Origin: Planctomycetota bacterium
Lineage (GTDB): Bacteria > Planctomycetota > Planctomycetia > Planctomycetales > Planctomycetaceae
Length of the DNA: 64,000 nt
Assembly (NCBI GenBank): GCA_003388505.1
Contig: QQVO01000036.1
Coordinates: 124,001 to 188,000, forward strand
Reading direction: 5' to 3'
Both the position numbers and the translations under genes were made by a program. The notes below the pieces were generated by a model. That model worked only from the letters and a program-made list of their open reading frames with translations, ran no database searches and was not told the origin of the DNA. Shown one piece after another: positions 1 through 8,324 of the stretch (its first letter is position 1; each line of letters begins with the position of its first letter).

Positions 1-633
1 GGCCACGTCCGCCGGATCGAGATGGGCCTTACTACCCGCGACGGCCGTGCGGACGGCTTCCACCGTCTCGGGGCTCAGGAGATGTCCTTCAAGCGGCTTC
101 AGATAGACGGTCGCCCGCACCTTGGGCGGCTTCCGCCAGCCGATGCGGGCTTCTTCGTCCCACACGATCTCGGCCGAGTCGATCCCCGGCAGTTCACCCA
201 GCAGCTTGCTCAGCAGTTCGGCGCGGGCGATCTCCCCGGCGTCTTTCCGCTGTCGGCTGAGCGCAAACTGGCTGAGCGACGAATTCGCTTCACGCCAGGT
301 GTCTCCCCAACTGTGCGGCCCGTCGGCTTCGTCGGCCGCGACCGCGTCGTACCGGTCCACGTCGGCTTCCGGCGCCAGCAAGCGGGAGCCGTCCACTTCG
401 TACTCGGTCAGCCCGGCCGCATCGAGCTGGCTGGAGATTTCATCGATCTCCGAGGGAGGTAGCGATCGCCCACCCAGGGCGGGGACCATCTTCGACGAGG
501 CCGGCCTGAGCAGCAGCCAGCAGAGCCAGCCACCGATCGCCGCCGCGCACAGGATCACGGTGCACCGTTGTGCAAACGGCATCGAACGATAAACGGCCAG
601 AAGCTGATCGCTCGTGGCTCCGGAAACCTCCAT
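1..633 (-). CDS. fliF: FliF/YscJ-like flagellar M-ring protein (partial, C-terminus off the left edge)
   Basis: From an ATG at 633 the minus frame stays open to the window edge (211 codons). GAGGA lies about 10 nt before the ATG. One hydrophobic segment sits near residues 19-44, followed by a soluble region with ELPGIDSAEIVWDEEA and then RATVYLKPLEGHLLSPETV. This order (N-terminal membrane span, then a ring-building motif with LPGIxSAxI and VxLKP...LSPExVxAVR) is that of FliF, the MS-ring base of the flagellum, and of its secretion relative YscJ. The gene lies 102 bp downstream of an FlrC/FlbD-like regulator on the same strand, which fits a flagellar operon. No fliE fits in the gap. The middle of the N-domain is divergent, so a FliF paralogue is possible. 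The C-terminal span and FliG-binding tail are outside the window. Confidence 0.68.
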   Translation of the reverse strand, partial: MEVSGATSDQLLAVYRSMPFAQRCTVILCAAAIGGWLCWLLLRPASSKMVPALGGRSLPPSEIDEISSQLDAAGLTEYEVDGSRLLAPEADVDRYDAVAADEADGPHSWGDTWREANSSLSQFALSRQRKDAGEIARAELLSKLLGELPGIDSAEIVWDEEARIGWRKPPKVRATVYLKPLEGHLLSPETVEAVRTAVAGSKAHLDPADVA

Positions 634-735
634 TCGACGTTTCCTCGAGGTTCAAGAGTGAAGCAAGCCAACCAAGCCCGCCGGTCGCGACCGGCGGGAT
701 CGAGATCATGCGACCGAGTCGGCTGCACCCGCCGC

Positions 736-2088
736 TCACGCAGCCCGCGAGACGCGATTCGAGCCCGGCCCGCCGCGCGGCGGATAGCCGTACTCCCGCA
801 GCTTGCCGGAGAGCGTCCTGAGTCCGATCTTCAGCGCCCGCGCGGTCAGTTCGCGGTTGCCGTTGAACCGGTTGAACGTCGCCTCGATGAGCTTCCGCTC
901 CATTTCGCGGAGCGACAGGCCGACGTCGTCCGGGCTGATCTCGGACGGCGTTTCGAGCCAGGTCGTCACGATGTCGGAGGTGAGCACCGGATCGGTCGTC
1001 AGCGAACAGCCCCGCGCGATCACGTTCTCGAGTTCCCGCACATTGCCGGGCCAATGATGCGCCTGCAGCCGCTGCACGGCTTCGGCCGCGAGTTGCTTGG
1101 CGGGACGTCCCTCGCGGGCCGCGAAGTCGGCCAGAAAATGTTCGGCCATCGGAGCGATGTCGTCCGGCCGATCGCGAAGCGCGGGCACAGTCACGGTATG
1201 TCCTGTCAGACATTCGTAAAGCTGGTCGTCGAAACTGCCGTCGCGGGCCATGTCGTGCAAGGGGGCGTGCGTGGTGGCGATGATCTGCGGCGGAGACTCG
1301 ATTTGTTTCAGCGCCGCCGCCAGCCGCGCCTGCACCGAAAGCGCCAACGCATCGACGTCGTCGAGCAGCAGAGTCCCTTCGCTCGCGGCAGACAGGCGGC
1401 CGCGGCTTTCGTGACCTTCGCCGAACAGCGCGGCTTCGGCCGCCGACGCGGCCAGCACTTCGCAGCGGACCGCCATCAGCGGGGCGTGCTCGCCCTTGCG
1501 GATCGAGTGAATCGCCCGGGCGATGAACGTCGTCCCGCTGCCCGATTCGCCCTGCACGATCACCGGCCGGTCGTCTTCGGCGATTTCGCGAAGCTGCTCC
1601 CGCACCTTTTCAATGCCGTCGCTGTAGCCGATCAATTCGGGCCAGAGTCGCACGTCGCTTTGCTGCTTGAGTTGCTGATTCTCCGAGACCAGTTGCGAGC
1701 GGCCGACGGCTGCGAACAGGGCGCGGCCGATCCGCTCGGGAGTGTGGGGAGGTTCGAGCACTTCGGCGTTCAGTCCGACGAACTGGCCGCGCGGCGCCGT
1801 GATGGCCGGCAGCACGACAACCTGCGTCGAAAGGCCCGCTGCTTCGATCGCGTTTGCGACCATTTCGACGAATCCGGGCGACTCCGGTTCGTCGAGGATG
1901 CAGGCCGCCGGAGAGATGCCGGCCAACAGGTCGCACAGGCTGTCGGCCGACTCCGCCTGGGTGACATCGAAACCCTGGCGGCCGACCGCTTGCGCGATCT
2001 GCTGTCGGGACTGGCTGTTTTGAGAATAGACGACGACGCGACCGCCGAGGCGGACGGTCGATGCGCGCAGATCGGGTGTCTGAGTCAT
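736..2088 (-). CDS. FlrC/FlbD-like sigma-54 activator homologue with degenerate ATPase
   Basis: 450 aa in three parts: a receiver-like N-domain (about 15-130) without a convincing acidic pocket, an AAA+ domain (about 150-385) and a Fis-type helix-turn-helix (about 395-435, NRELTARALKIGLRTLSGKL). The AAA+ fold is clear (ELIGYSDGIEKVREQL, GTLLLDDVDAL, WPGNVRELENVI), but the working parts are altered. Walker A reads GESGSGTT (180-187) with Thr for the catalytic Lys. The GAFTGA loop that contacts sigma-54 is missing after ALFG (220-223). The arginine-finger stretch normally like GRFREDLYYRL reads GSFDDQLYECL. Position next to a FliF-like gene suggests a flagellar regulator. Motif loss suggests it cannot remodel sigma-54 holoenzyme and may act only through DNA binding or as a partner of another activator. 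Confidence 0.85.
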   Translation of the reverse strand: MTQTPDLRASTVRLGGRVVVYSQNSQSRQQIAQAVGRQGFDVTQAESADSLCDLLAGISPAACILDEPESPGFVEMVANAIEAAGLSTQVVVLPAITAPRGQFVGLNAEVLEPPHTPERIGRALFAAVGRSQLVSENQQLKQQSDVRLWPELIGYSDGIEKVREQLREIAEDDRPVIVQGESGSGTTFIARAIHSIRKGEHAPLMAVRCEVLAASAAEAALFGEGHESRGRLSAASEGTLLLDDVDALALSVQARLAAALKQIESPPQIIATTHAPLHDMARDGSFDDQLYECLTGHTVTVPALRDRPDDIAPMAEHFLADFAAREGRPAKQLAAEAVQRLQAHHWPGNVRELENVIARGCSLTTDPVLTSDIVTTWLETPSEISPDDVGLSLREMERKLIEATFNRFNGNRELTARALKIGLRTLSGKLREYGYPPRGGPGSNRVSRAA

Positions 2089-2542
2089 GACGTCCTGTCA
2101 CTGACTGGAGGGTGAATTGAGAGAGATGGAGACGAACGCGAGGGAAGGGGCGGACCCGAGTCGCGGCGATTCGCGCAGAGAGGGCGCAACCGAAACCAGG
2201 ACCGGAAACGAATTGGAGTCAGGGGAACCGTGCCGAGAGAGGATGTTTGAGAGGGCGGAGTGATACGGGAACCCTGCCTCTCCTGTCAAGCGGATTTTGC
2301 GCGTTGCAAAGCGGCGGGGCAGTCGTGTGACGGAGCCGCAACGCGGTTGGTCGCGTTGGATTTCGACGCAAAGCCGCGGAGGCGCCAAGGATCGCAGAGA
2401 ATTTTCGAGTGGTGAGCGGCCGCAGCAATGGCAACGGAAAGTTCCCAAGGCGGGATGGATCGCCTACCGTAGCCCCTTGCCCCAGGCGGCGCCTTCGCCG
2501 ACGCGCTGCACGGCGTTCGAATTCGACTCGTGAGGAACGACC
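2089..2542. other. Intergenic region between divergent flrC-like gene and surE
   Basis: No convincing gene. Short open frames here translate one of the dispersed repeat arms (about 2365-2402: cgcaaagccgcggaggcgcc and flanks), which is the opposite-strand version of the ctccgcg-type arms elsewhere in the window. The region must hold promoters for both divergent neighbours, but no clear -10/-35 or -24/-12 pair stands out. Confidence 0.5.
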
Positions 2543-3319
2543 TTGAGAATCCTGCTGGTCAATGACGACGGCATTCATGCCCCTGGCCTGCGGGCCATGT
2601 ACGAGGAACTTCGCGACTGGGGAAATCTCACCGTCGTCGCTCCGCTGATCGAACAGAGCGGCATGAGCCATCGGATCACCTACCTGCATCCGATTATGGT
2701 CAAGGAGATCCAGGAAAGCGGCCGTCACTTCGGCTGGGCCGTCGACGGCAGTCCGGCCGACTGCGTGAAGATGGGGGTGCTTGAGTTCTGCGAATCGGAG
2801 CCCGAGCTCATCGTCAGCGGGATTAACTCGGGGGCCAACGCCGGGATCAACGTGCTCTATTCCGGGACCGTGGCGGCGGCCATCGAAGGGGCCTTCTTCG
2901 GAATTACGTCCGTTGCCGTGTCGCTCTCGCAGGGGACTCCTCCCGACTACGCTGCCACGGCCCGGCGGGCCGGGGAACTCATCCGCCAGGTTCTGGATCG
3001 CTACCCGGAACCCGGAACGCTCTGGAACGTCAATTTTCCCGACACATCAGAAGACGGCCCCCGCGGTGTCAAACTGTGCAGCATGGGGGTTCGGCGGCAT
3101 ACAGATACTGTCGAGAAGCGTCTCGATCCCCGCGGCCGGCCCTACTACTGGAGCGGACTCGATCCGCTCAACAACCACGAACTCGACCCCGGGACCGACG
3201 TCCAGGAGTTGAGCGACGGCTACGCCACGATCACCCCCCTGCATTTCGATCTCACCGCCAGAGACATCCTCGGCGATCGCGACGGCACCCCCTGGCCGCC
3301 CGAAAAACCTCGCGAATAA
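2543..3319 (+). CDS. surE: 5'/3'-nucleotidase SurE
   Basis: 258 aa, full family length. SurE is a metal-dependent nucleoside monophosphate phosphatase of the cytoplasm. The N-terminal metal site [16 protein letters not shown] (Asp8, Asp9), the QSGMSH loop with Ser39 and the [10 protein letters not shown] motif with the metal-binding Asn are all present. The start is TTG at 2543, chosen because GAGGAACGACC places GAGG 7-8 nt upstream and because the protein then begins exactly at the conserved MRILLxNDDG. It is monocistronic here: a repeat element follows and the next gene is 470 bp away. Confidence 0.96.
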   Translation: MRILLVNDDGIHAPGLRAMYEELRDWGNLTVVAPLIEQSGMSHRITYLHPIMVKEIQESGRHFGWAVDGSPADCVKMGVLEFCESEPELIVSGINSGANAGINVLYSGTVAAAIEGAFFGITSVAVSLSQGTPPDYAATARRAGELIRQVLDRYPEPGTLWNVNFPDTSEDGPRGVKLCSMGVRRHTDTVEKRLDPRGRPYYWSGLDPLNNHELDPGTDVQELSDGYATITPLHFDLTARDILGDRDGTPWPPEKPRE

Positions 3320-3363
3320 GCCGACAACCGTCGGAGACGCACGGACTTTCACTGCAGATTGCT

Positions 3364-3575
3364 CAACGCAAAGACGCAAAGGCTCGCAGAGTTCAAGAAG
3401 AGAAAACGGCGTTCACGTCTCGATCCACTTTGGGTCGGAAAGAGCTTCAAGTGTTGGAATCCGTTCCACCGCAGCAGCGCTCCCATAATGGCCCCCAATC
3501 TGCACTGTCGCCGCATTCTCCCATTTTCTCGCATGACCTCTTCGCGTCCCTTTGCTCCTTTGCGACTTTGCGTTG
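3364..3575. repeat. 212-bp element with 20-bp terminal inverted repeats
   Basis: The left arm caacgcaaagacgcaaaggc (3364-3383) is the reverse complement of the right arm at 3556-3575 with 2 mismatches in 20. The interior has no gene. Both arms have the same short-phase repeat (cgcaaag-acgcaaag) seen in arms elsewhere in the window. It fits a small non-autonomous (MITE-like) or long-hairpin repeat. The rest of 3320-3793 shows no gene. Confidence 0.6.
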
Positions 3576-3793
3576 CATTCGACCGTCGGAACAAATTTCG
3601 CACGCAGACCGGCGGGATATTGCGATTGAGTCGTTTTCGGCAATTGAAGTAGTATCCCGCGTTCGTTCAGGGAGACGGCGTTGGAATCGAATCCGGGGGT
3701 CTGAGACCTCCGGGTTGCGGGGCGCGCAGATCGGCGAATTCGGGCCATATTGGCCAGATTCGCGGCCGCCCCGAATGGCAAGGAGGTCCCGCG

Positions 3794-4486
3794 ATGAGTG
3801 CAAAGGGCGGAACGTCTCTGGGGACGCTGCTGGTATCGGTCCCGCTGGCCGCGATCCCGTTGATGGCCATTTTCGGAATCCCGGAGTTCGCTCCGGTTGT
3901 CGCATCCCCCGATACGGACGAGGTTTTCCTCGACCGCGCGGACAGCGCTGAGGTCGACCTCGGCGGCGATCGGGAACTCGCGTCCGATCTCCGCGACGCG
4001 CCGGAGTACAACCCCTTCGAGTCGACCGAGATGGAAGACGCCGTGCGTCTGGACGATCCGGCCGCGTCGCCCGGCGAATCGTGGGCAAACTCGAATCACG
4101 GCGGCAGTCTGGAGCCGGACTTTCCGGACGAGCCGGAGCGGATGGCCCGCAACGATGACAGATTCACCGAACCGGGTCGGGACGACGAGCGGGCGACCCC
4201 CCGCCCGGGTCCGCCGGGGGCCTCGCGGCTGACATGGGACGAAGCCGCCCGACGGCTGAGCGAACTGTCCATCAGCGACTACCATCTCGAACCGGGCGTC
4301 GAAGAAGGGACGTTCCTGTTCGTCTGCGCCTTCGCTCCGGACGCCGACTCGAACGTCGTCATGCGTTTCGAAGCGGAGTCAGCCGAACCGCTCGCGGCCG
4401 TGGAAGACGTGCTGGGACAGGTCGATCACTGGCTGCGGCAGCGGTTTGCCGACACCCAGGCGACTCAAGGCCTCGAACGCCGCTGA
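3794..4486 (+). CDS. Membrane-anchored hypothetical protein, acidic
   Basis: 230 aa. A perfect AAGGAGG stands 7 nt before the ATG. Residues about 8-28 (TLLVSVPLAAIPLMAIFGIP) form a single N-terminal membrane span or uncleaved signal. A long acidic, low-complexity stretch follows (about 38-140, rich in D, E and P). A small folded C-terminal domain then runs from about 143 (RLTWDEAARRLSELSISDYH to DHWLRQRFADTQ). The family was not recognised. It is 95 bp upstream of scpB on the same strand, so the two may be co-transcribed. Confidence 0.75.
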   Translation: MSAKGGTSLGTLLVSVPLAAIPLMAIFGIPEFAPVVASPDTDEVFLDRADSAEVDLGGDRELASDLRDAPEYNPFESTEMEDAVRLDDPAASPGESWANSNHGGSLEPDFPDEPERMARNDDRFTEPGRDDERATPRPGPPGASRLTWDEAARRLSELSISDYHLEPGVEEGTFLFVCAFAPDADSNVVMRFEAESAEPLAAVEDVLGQVDHWLRQRFADTQATQGLERR

Positions 4487-4580
4487 TAGGCGGTCGACGG
4501 CACACACCTCGGTCGCCCGCACCACGGAGCGAAACCCTTGGGCCGCGCGGCGACGCCACACATCTTCCGAAGCCCCAAGC

Positions 4581-5390
4581 ATGCGGCAAATCGTCGGCAA
4601 TCACTCGTTGCAACCCGACTATCGTCGCTTCGAGACGTCCGTCGGCGCTCAACTCGCATGCCGCCTGACCGAAATCGAGCGGTTCTGGCGTCGGTGCCGG
4701 GACTCGCTCGACGCTGCTCTGATCCAGTTCGGCGGCGGGCCGGAAGTCCGCAGTCCCCGGGCGGCGCGGCTGGAAGCGGCGCTCTTTGTCGCCGACCGGC
4801 CCCTCTCGCCCGGCAAACTGGCGCAGTCCGCCGCGATCGCCGGAGCGAAAGAAGTTCAGGAGGCGGTTGAGGAACTGAACGACAACTACAACGCGACCGA
4901 CTCGCCGTTCCGCGTGCAGCGCGCTGCGACCGGCTACCAGTTGCTGACGCGGCCCGAGTTCTCCCCCTGGCTCGACAAAGTGCACGAGCGGCACGCCCGG
5001 CTGCGGCTCTCGCCCCCCGCGATGGAAACGCTCGCCATCGTCGCCTACCGGCAGCCGATCCTCAGAGCAGACATCGAAGCGATCCGCGGCGTGATGTCGG
5101 GCGAGATGCTCAAGCAGCTGATGGAGCGCGGACTTGTGAAGATCGTCGGCGAAGACGATTCCCTCGGCCGCCCGTACCTGTACGGCACCACGCGCCAGTT
5201 CCTGGAACTCTTCGGCCTGCACTCGCTGGCCGAACTCCCCGAAGCCGAGACGCGCCGTCCGCAACCCCCCGTCCCGGCGACCGTTGACGAAGACGACGAC
5301 ATCCATCTCGACGACGAAGATGGGGACGAAGACGACGAGTGGGATGAGGACGACGACTTCGACGAACTCGAAGACGACGTCGCGGCGTGA
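4581..5390 (+). CDS. scpB: Segregation and condensation protein B (ScpB)
   Basis: 269 aa from the ATG at 4581. ScpB dimerises through winged-helix domains and binds ScpA in the SMC condensin that compacts and segregates the chromosome. Winged-helix landmarks include AARLEAALFVADRPLSPGKL, ETLAIVAYRQPILRADIE and RGLVKIVGEDDSLGRPYLYG. There is an N-terminal extension of about 50 residues and an unusual C-terminal tail made almost wholly of Asp and Glu (about 225-265). A farther upstream ATG at 4446 would overlap the previous gene. It was not chosen because its extension is Arg-rich and unlike the family. scpA is not adjacent. Confidence 0.93.
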   Translation: MRQIVGNHSLQPDYRRFETSVGAQLACRLTEIERFWRRCRDSLDAALIQFGGGPEVRSPRAARLEAALFVADRPLSPGKLAQSAAIAGAKEVQEAVEELNDNYNATDSPFRVQRAATGYQLLTRPEFSPWLDKVHERHARLRLSPPAMETLAIVAYRQPILRADIEAIRGVMSGEMLKQLMERGLVKIVGEDDSLGRPYLYGTTRQFLELFGLHSLAELPEAETRRPQPPVPATVDEDDDIHLDDEDGDEDDEWDEDDDFDELEDDVAA

Positions 5391-5429
5391 ATGCGGAGCG
5401 GGTGACTCAAGTGCGGACGCGGAGCCCGG

Positions 5430-5565
5430 AACGGAATGCAATGCAGTGATGGGCGTGGCCGGCTGCTCAATCGTCTCCGATTTGCGGCAAGTGCCACACC
5501 GCGATCTGACTCCGACCGACCACGCCCACCGCTTCGCTGCGCTCCACTCAGGGCGTGCCACCTGG
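5430..5565 (+). repeat. R1 repeat, copy A (136 bp)
   Basis: Begins aacggaatgcaatgcagtg and ends cagggcgtgccacctgg. It is near-identical in length and largely in sequence to 6405-6540, same orientation. It can fold on itself: gggcgtggccgg near the left pairs with ccgaccacgccc near the middle (one G-U pair). The two copies bracket the methyltransferase gene. Confidence 0.8.
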
Positions 5566-5617
5566 GGGAAAGACGAGCGTGCGCCGGTGCAACGCCTTGC
5601 TCGTCGGCCTCTTCAGG

Positions 5618-6373
5618 TCAGGTCTCCTTCTTGCTGGCGATGCAACATCGCACAGTCGCGTGGCAAGAGTGGTCGTCTCGCTTCAGGCAATTCAGGAAGT
5701 TGTTTCGGACATGCTCGAATTCCGAGCCGCAGAATTCGCGCAGCAGATGCATCCGCTCGAAACGAGTTCGCCACGCTTCGAGCACGAGCGGTGACGCCGG
5801 GCCCGAAAAACTCAGTTCGGCGTCTGGAACCGTGAATTCATGCGTCACAACCAAGCCGATCTGCTGCAGTACACCGGAAAGTTTTCGCCCCATGCGGAAG
5901 TCGTACCGCGAACGTTCCAGTGACTCCTCGACATAGCGATTCAAGAGTTCGTGCGTACGATTCGACAGGGGCTGATGTCCGAACAAATCGTCAACCTCCG
6001 TCAACGCCAACCAGCCGCCCGGTCGTAAGTGAACAAGCCATGAACCAATGGTGTCACATGGCGACGGGAAGTACGCAGCGGCAAAGCTGGACCAGATTCC
6101 GTCCGCCCGAATGTGGGGATCACGAAACGTGCGGAGGTCACCGATGCGGAATTGTGCGTTCACAATGTGTCGCTCCTTCGCATAGGTGATCAACTCATCG
6201 TTCATGTCCACGCCGATGACGCGAGCGCCGCGAGCCGCAAGGTCAGCCGCCAGGTCGCCAATACCGCAGCCGAGGTCCAATACGAGCCGGCCGTCCAGAT
6301 CGGGCAGCGCGTCGAAGATGATCGGCCAAGCGCGCCAATCGTATTGTTGCGAGTATTCTTCGATGAGACTCAT
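5618..6373 (-). CDS. Class I SAM-dependent methyltransferase
   Basis: 251 aa. Motif I is LVLDLGCGIGDLAADLAARG (about 31-50), followed by VIGVDMND (motif II acidic residue) and a post-I region FRIGDLRTF. It resembles small-molecule or ubiquinone-type methyltransferases, and the substrate cannot be inferred. The start at 6373 (MSLIEEYSQQYDW) was chosen over an in-frame ATG at 6472, because the longer version would translate the R1 repeat. The gene sits exactly between two direct copies of R1, so it may have arrived with them or been captured by recombination between them. Confidence 0.85.
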   Translation of the reverse strand: MSLIEEYSQQYDWRAWPIIFDALPDLDGRLVLDLGCGIGDLAADLAARGARVIGVDMNDELITYAKERHIVNAQFRIGDLRTFRDPHIRADGIWSSFAAAYFPSPCDTIGSWLVHLRPGGWLALTEVDDLFGHQPLSNRTHELLNRYVEESLERSRYDFRMGRKLSGVLQQIGLVVTHEFTVPDAELSFSGPASPLVLEAWRTRFERMHLLREFCGSEFEHVRNNFLNCLKRDDHSCHATVRCCIASKKET

Positions 6374-6404
6374 GACGCCTGACCGGACGTGTGGCGCGGT
6401 CCAC

Positions 6405-6540
6405 AACGGAATGCAATGCAGTGATGGGCGTGGCCGGTTGCTCAATTGTCTCCGATTGTCAGCCAGCGCCACGCCGTGGGTTGACTCCGATCGACCACGC
6501 CCACCGTTTCGCTTCGCTCCACTCAGGGCGTGCCACCTGG
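6405..6540 (+). repeat. R1 repeat, copy B (136 bp)
   Basis: Direct copy of 5430-5565 with scattered substitutions, mostly C/T changes. Termini aacggaatgcaatgcagtg and cagggcgtgccacctgg are conserved. It lies between the methyltransferase start and the SUKH gene end. Confidence 0.8.
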
Positions 6541-6548
6541 CCGATTCC

Positions 6549-6971
6549 TCAAACCACTGCGTTGTCTTCCGGAACGATGCTCCTCAAAAATTGCTGAAAT
6601 GATTCAGAGACCGGGACAACCGAATGATCGCTGTCATCCCGCTCATGTTCCCAGAACACGACCTGACCAGCCGCAGCACCCGCAAGCATCAAGCAAAAGA
6701 AATTGCCTCCCCAGTCCTCTGCGATTGGCAAGGCACCGAAAGGAAGTACGTCAGCGACGAGACGGCAGACCTGGTCGAGCTGGCTAGAATCATCTCGCTC
6801 ATCAAGCCGAAACATGTTCCGGATGCCGCATTGACCTCCCTCAAAGTGGATTTCGAAGCCACCTTCTTCAACAGCCGGGCCGTTCTGCAGATACTCGATG
6901 TACTCCTCCGGAAGGGTCTCGCCGATGTACCGCTCCACAATACGTATTCTCTGAGGGTCGGGAGCACTCAT
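6549..6971 (-). CDS. SMI1/KNR4 (SUKH-1) family protein
   Basis: 140 aa, the usual single-domain size. Features are an N-terminal helix with LPEEYIEYLQNGPAVEEGGFE, the middle GIRNMFRL and a C-terminal stretch VLPFGALPIAEDWGGNFFCL followed by GQVVFWEHE. The pattern LPxxYxxFLxxxNGG...(I/L)PIAxDxGGNxxCL is the SUKH hallmark. These proteins often serve as immunity proteins to nuclease toxins of polymorphic or contact-dependent systems, but orphan copies are common. No toxin is adjacent. It lies next to an R1 repeat in an accessory patch. Confidence 0.85.
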   Translation of the reverse strand: MSAPDPQRIRIVERYIGETLPEEYIEYLQNGPAVEEGGFEIHFEGGQCGIRNMFRLDERDDSSQLDQVCRLVADVLPFGALPIAEDWGGNFFCLMLAGAAAGQVVFWEHERDDSDHSVVPVSESFQQFLRSIVPEDNAVV

Positions 6972-7177
6972 GGTAGGCTCTTCACTCTCTCAAAAATCCG
7001 CAACGAACACATTCTGCTCGCTACGGGCGCCGATACTCAATCGACTCAATATGAACGCCCGACTTTGCTGCGAGAATCGACCCGGCATTTTCTGATCGGC
7101 ATGAGTGGCAAGGGTCGGAGTGCCGTCACGTCCTGCAGCGATCCAAGGTCAAACGGTGCGAGGAAACGCACTCTTCG

Positions 7178-7354
7178 TCACTCCTCGGCGTCATACATCG
7201 AGAACAGTTCAGCCCCGGCGATCGTGAGTTCGTCGTCGGAAATCGGGCCGGCGTCGGCCTCGGAAATCCCGGCGAGTTCGACCATGACCGCGTACCGGTC
7301 TTGCGGGGCCAGGGCGGTGAAGGCATCGACCAGTTGCTTTGCGTCTTCGCTCAT
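7178..7354 (-). CDS. Small antitoxin-like protein (58 aa)
   Basis: Starts MSEDAKQLVDAFTALAPQDR and ends with DDELTIAGAELFSMYDAEE. A short N-terminal helix with L-P-x-(D/E)-R followed by a C-terminal (T/S)DDEL...AxxLF...D helix resembles small antitoxin or addiction-module components. Assignment is from pattern only. The ATG lies inside a clean minus-strand frame with high GC at codon third positions. No toxin is directly attached: the next minus-strand gene upstream is 142 bp away and has its own toxin partner. Confidence 0.6.
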   Translation of the reverse strand: MSEDAKQLVDAFTALAPQDRYAVMVELAGISEADAGPISDDELTIAGAELFSMYDAEE

Positions 7355-7495
7355 TGTGGATTCCTGTGGCTGACGGGCTCAACGCACAATTGTAGCCCAA
7401 GTCGCTGTATCGATTTGAAACAGCATCCCGGTCAACCGATGTAGCTCTGACTGATCTTCCGGCGTCATGAAAGCTGTCCGCAGGAACGTCGATTG

Positions 7496-7723
7496 TCAGC
7501 CTGCGGCGACGGATGCACTCTTATCGCCGGCGCCGCCGAGTTCGCCAGTCGGCGGCGTTGCTGTGTTCGTCGCGGTGGGTTGCCACACCGGACGATTCGA
7601 GGCTGCCTGTCGTCGGGCCGCGTCCTGGGCGATCGCAAAGACGTCGCCGCCGAAGCGGTCTGAGACCTCGCGTCGGTACTGGTGGATTTCTTCGATGGTG
7701 CAGTCAGTCGTTTTCCGTGTCAT
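7496..7723 (-). CDS. Putative antitoxin paired with PIN-domain toxin
   Basis: 75 aa. The conserved core is TIEEIHQYRREVSDRFGGDV followed by DAARRQAASNRPVWQ, and the C-terminal 25 residues are Ser/Ala/Thr-rich and probably disordered. The same core appears in the 61-aa gene at 48341-48526 (EIHRTRRETSDRFDGDF, DDARRRQEASGRPI), so the two are paralogues. It overlaps the 3' end of the PIN-domain gene by 20 nt on the same strand, the coupling expected for a type II toxin-antitoxin pair, here with the toxin first. Confidence 0.75.
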   Translation of the reverse strand: MTRKTTDCTIEEIHQYRREVSDRFGGDVFAIAQDAARRQAASNRPVWQPTATNTATPPTGELGGAGDKSASVAAG

Positions 7724-8192
7724 TTCCCAACATCTCTTCCGGTGTGCAGATAATCGGGATTGGAATGCCCATCCGCGTCAACACGTCGTGAATGCGGGGG
7801 AGAATCTTCGCATTCGCGATATGCTTGCAGTTCCACGTCAACAGGTATTGTATCCGATGGTGAGCGACGGCGGCGATATGAAGGGCATCGACCTGCGCGT
7901 TTGTCGGCAATACGCCTGAAATCATGATCTCTCTAGCATTTTGAGGGATCTCGGCCGCATCAGGCAACAACGGGATGCCGTCAAGCGATTCGAGCCTTTC
8001 TGCTGCACGCGTCGGATCGCCCCCTGAAGCTTCATCAATCACGTATTGCGAGACCACGAGTTCATAGTTCTGCCGCTGATCGTTCCACCATTGATGCGTC
8101 AGCAACTGTCGTGTGGCTGTGATGACCTGCGTGCTTGGCTTCTGCCGCAAGTAACTGACGATCGACGTTTCGATGTAGACCGTGTCCATCAT
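7704..8192 (-). CDS. PIN-domain ribonuclease toxin (VapC-like)
   Basis: 162 aa. PIN acidic positions are visible: MMDTVYIETSIVSYL at the N-terminus, YVIDEASGG in the middle and VDALHIAAVAHHRIQYLLTW in the third motif, ending in CKHIANAKILPRI. PIN proteins cleave RNA with Mg2+. This subgroup has YIETSI where classical VapC has (L/I)DTxxxI. The adjacent 75-aa gene overlaps its end and is the likely antitoxin. MM at 8192/8189 makes the exact start uncertain by one codon. Confidence 0.85.
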   Translation of the reverse strand: MMDTVYIETSIVSYLRQKPSTQVITATRQLLTHQWWNDQRQNYELVVSQYVIDEASGGDPTRAAERLESLDGIPLLPDAAEIPQNAREIMISGVLPTNAQVDALHIAAVAHHRIQYLLTWNCKHIANAKILPRIHDVLTRMGIPIPIICTPEEMLGNDTEND

Positions 8193-8324
8193 ACCATCCT
8201 ATCACGACGGCCTGCCGATTCTCGCAATAACTCGCATTGAATTCATTCTGGCCACCGCGAGCCGCCAGCTTCAAACGCAGCATTAGCTGCGCTTCCACCC
8301 GTCGCCAACAGTGTCCTGCACTAC

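Noticed and set aside
7496-8192. Toxin-antitoxin pair plus SUKH gene as a polymorphic toxin system
   Set aside because: No large toxin, delivery domain or cassette of immunity genes is present; a simple accessory patch explains it.
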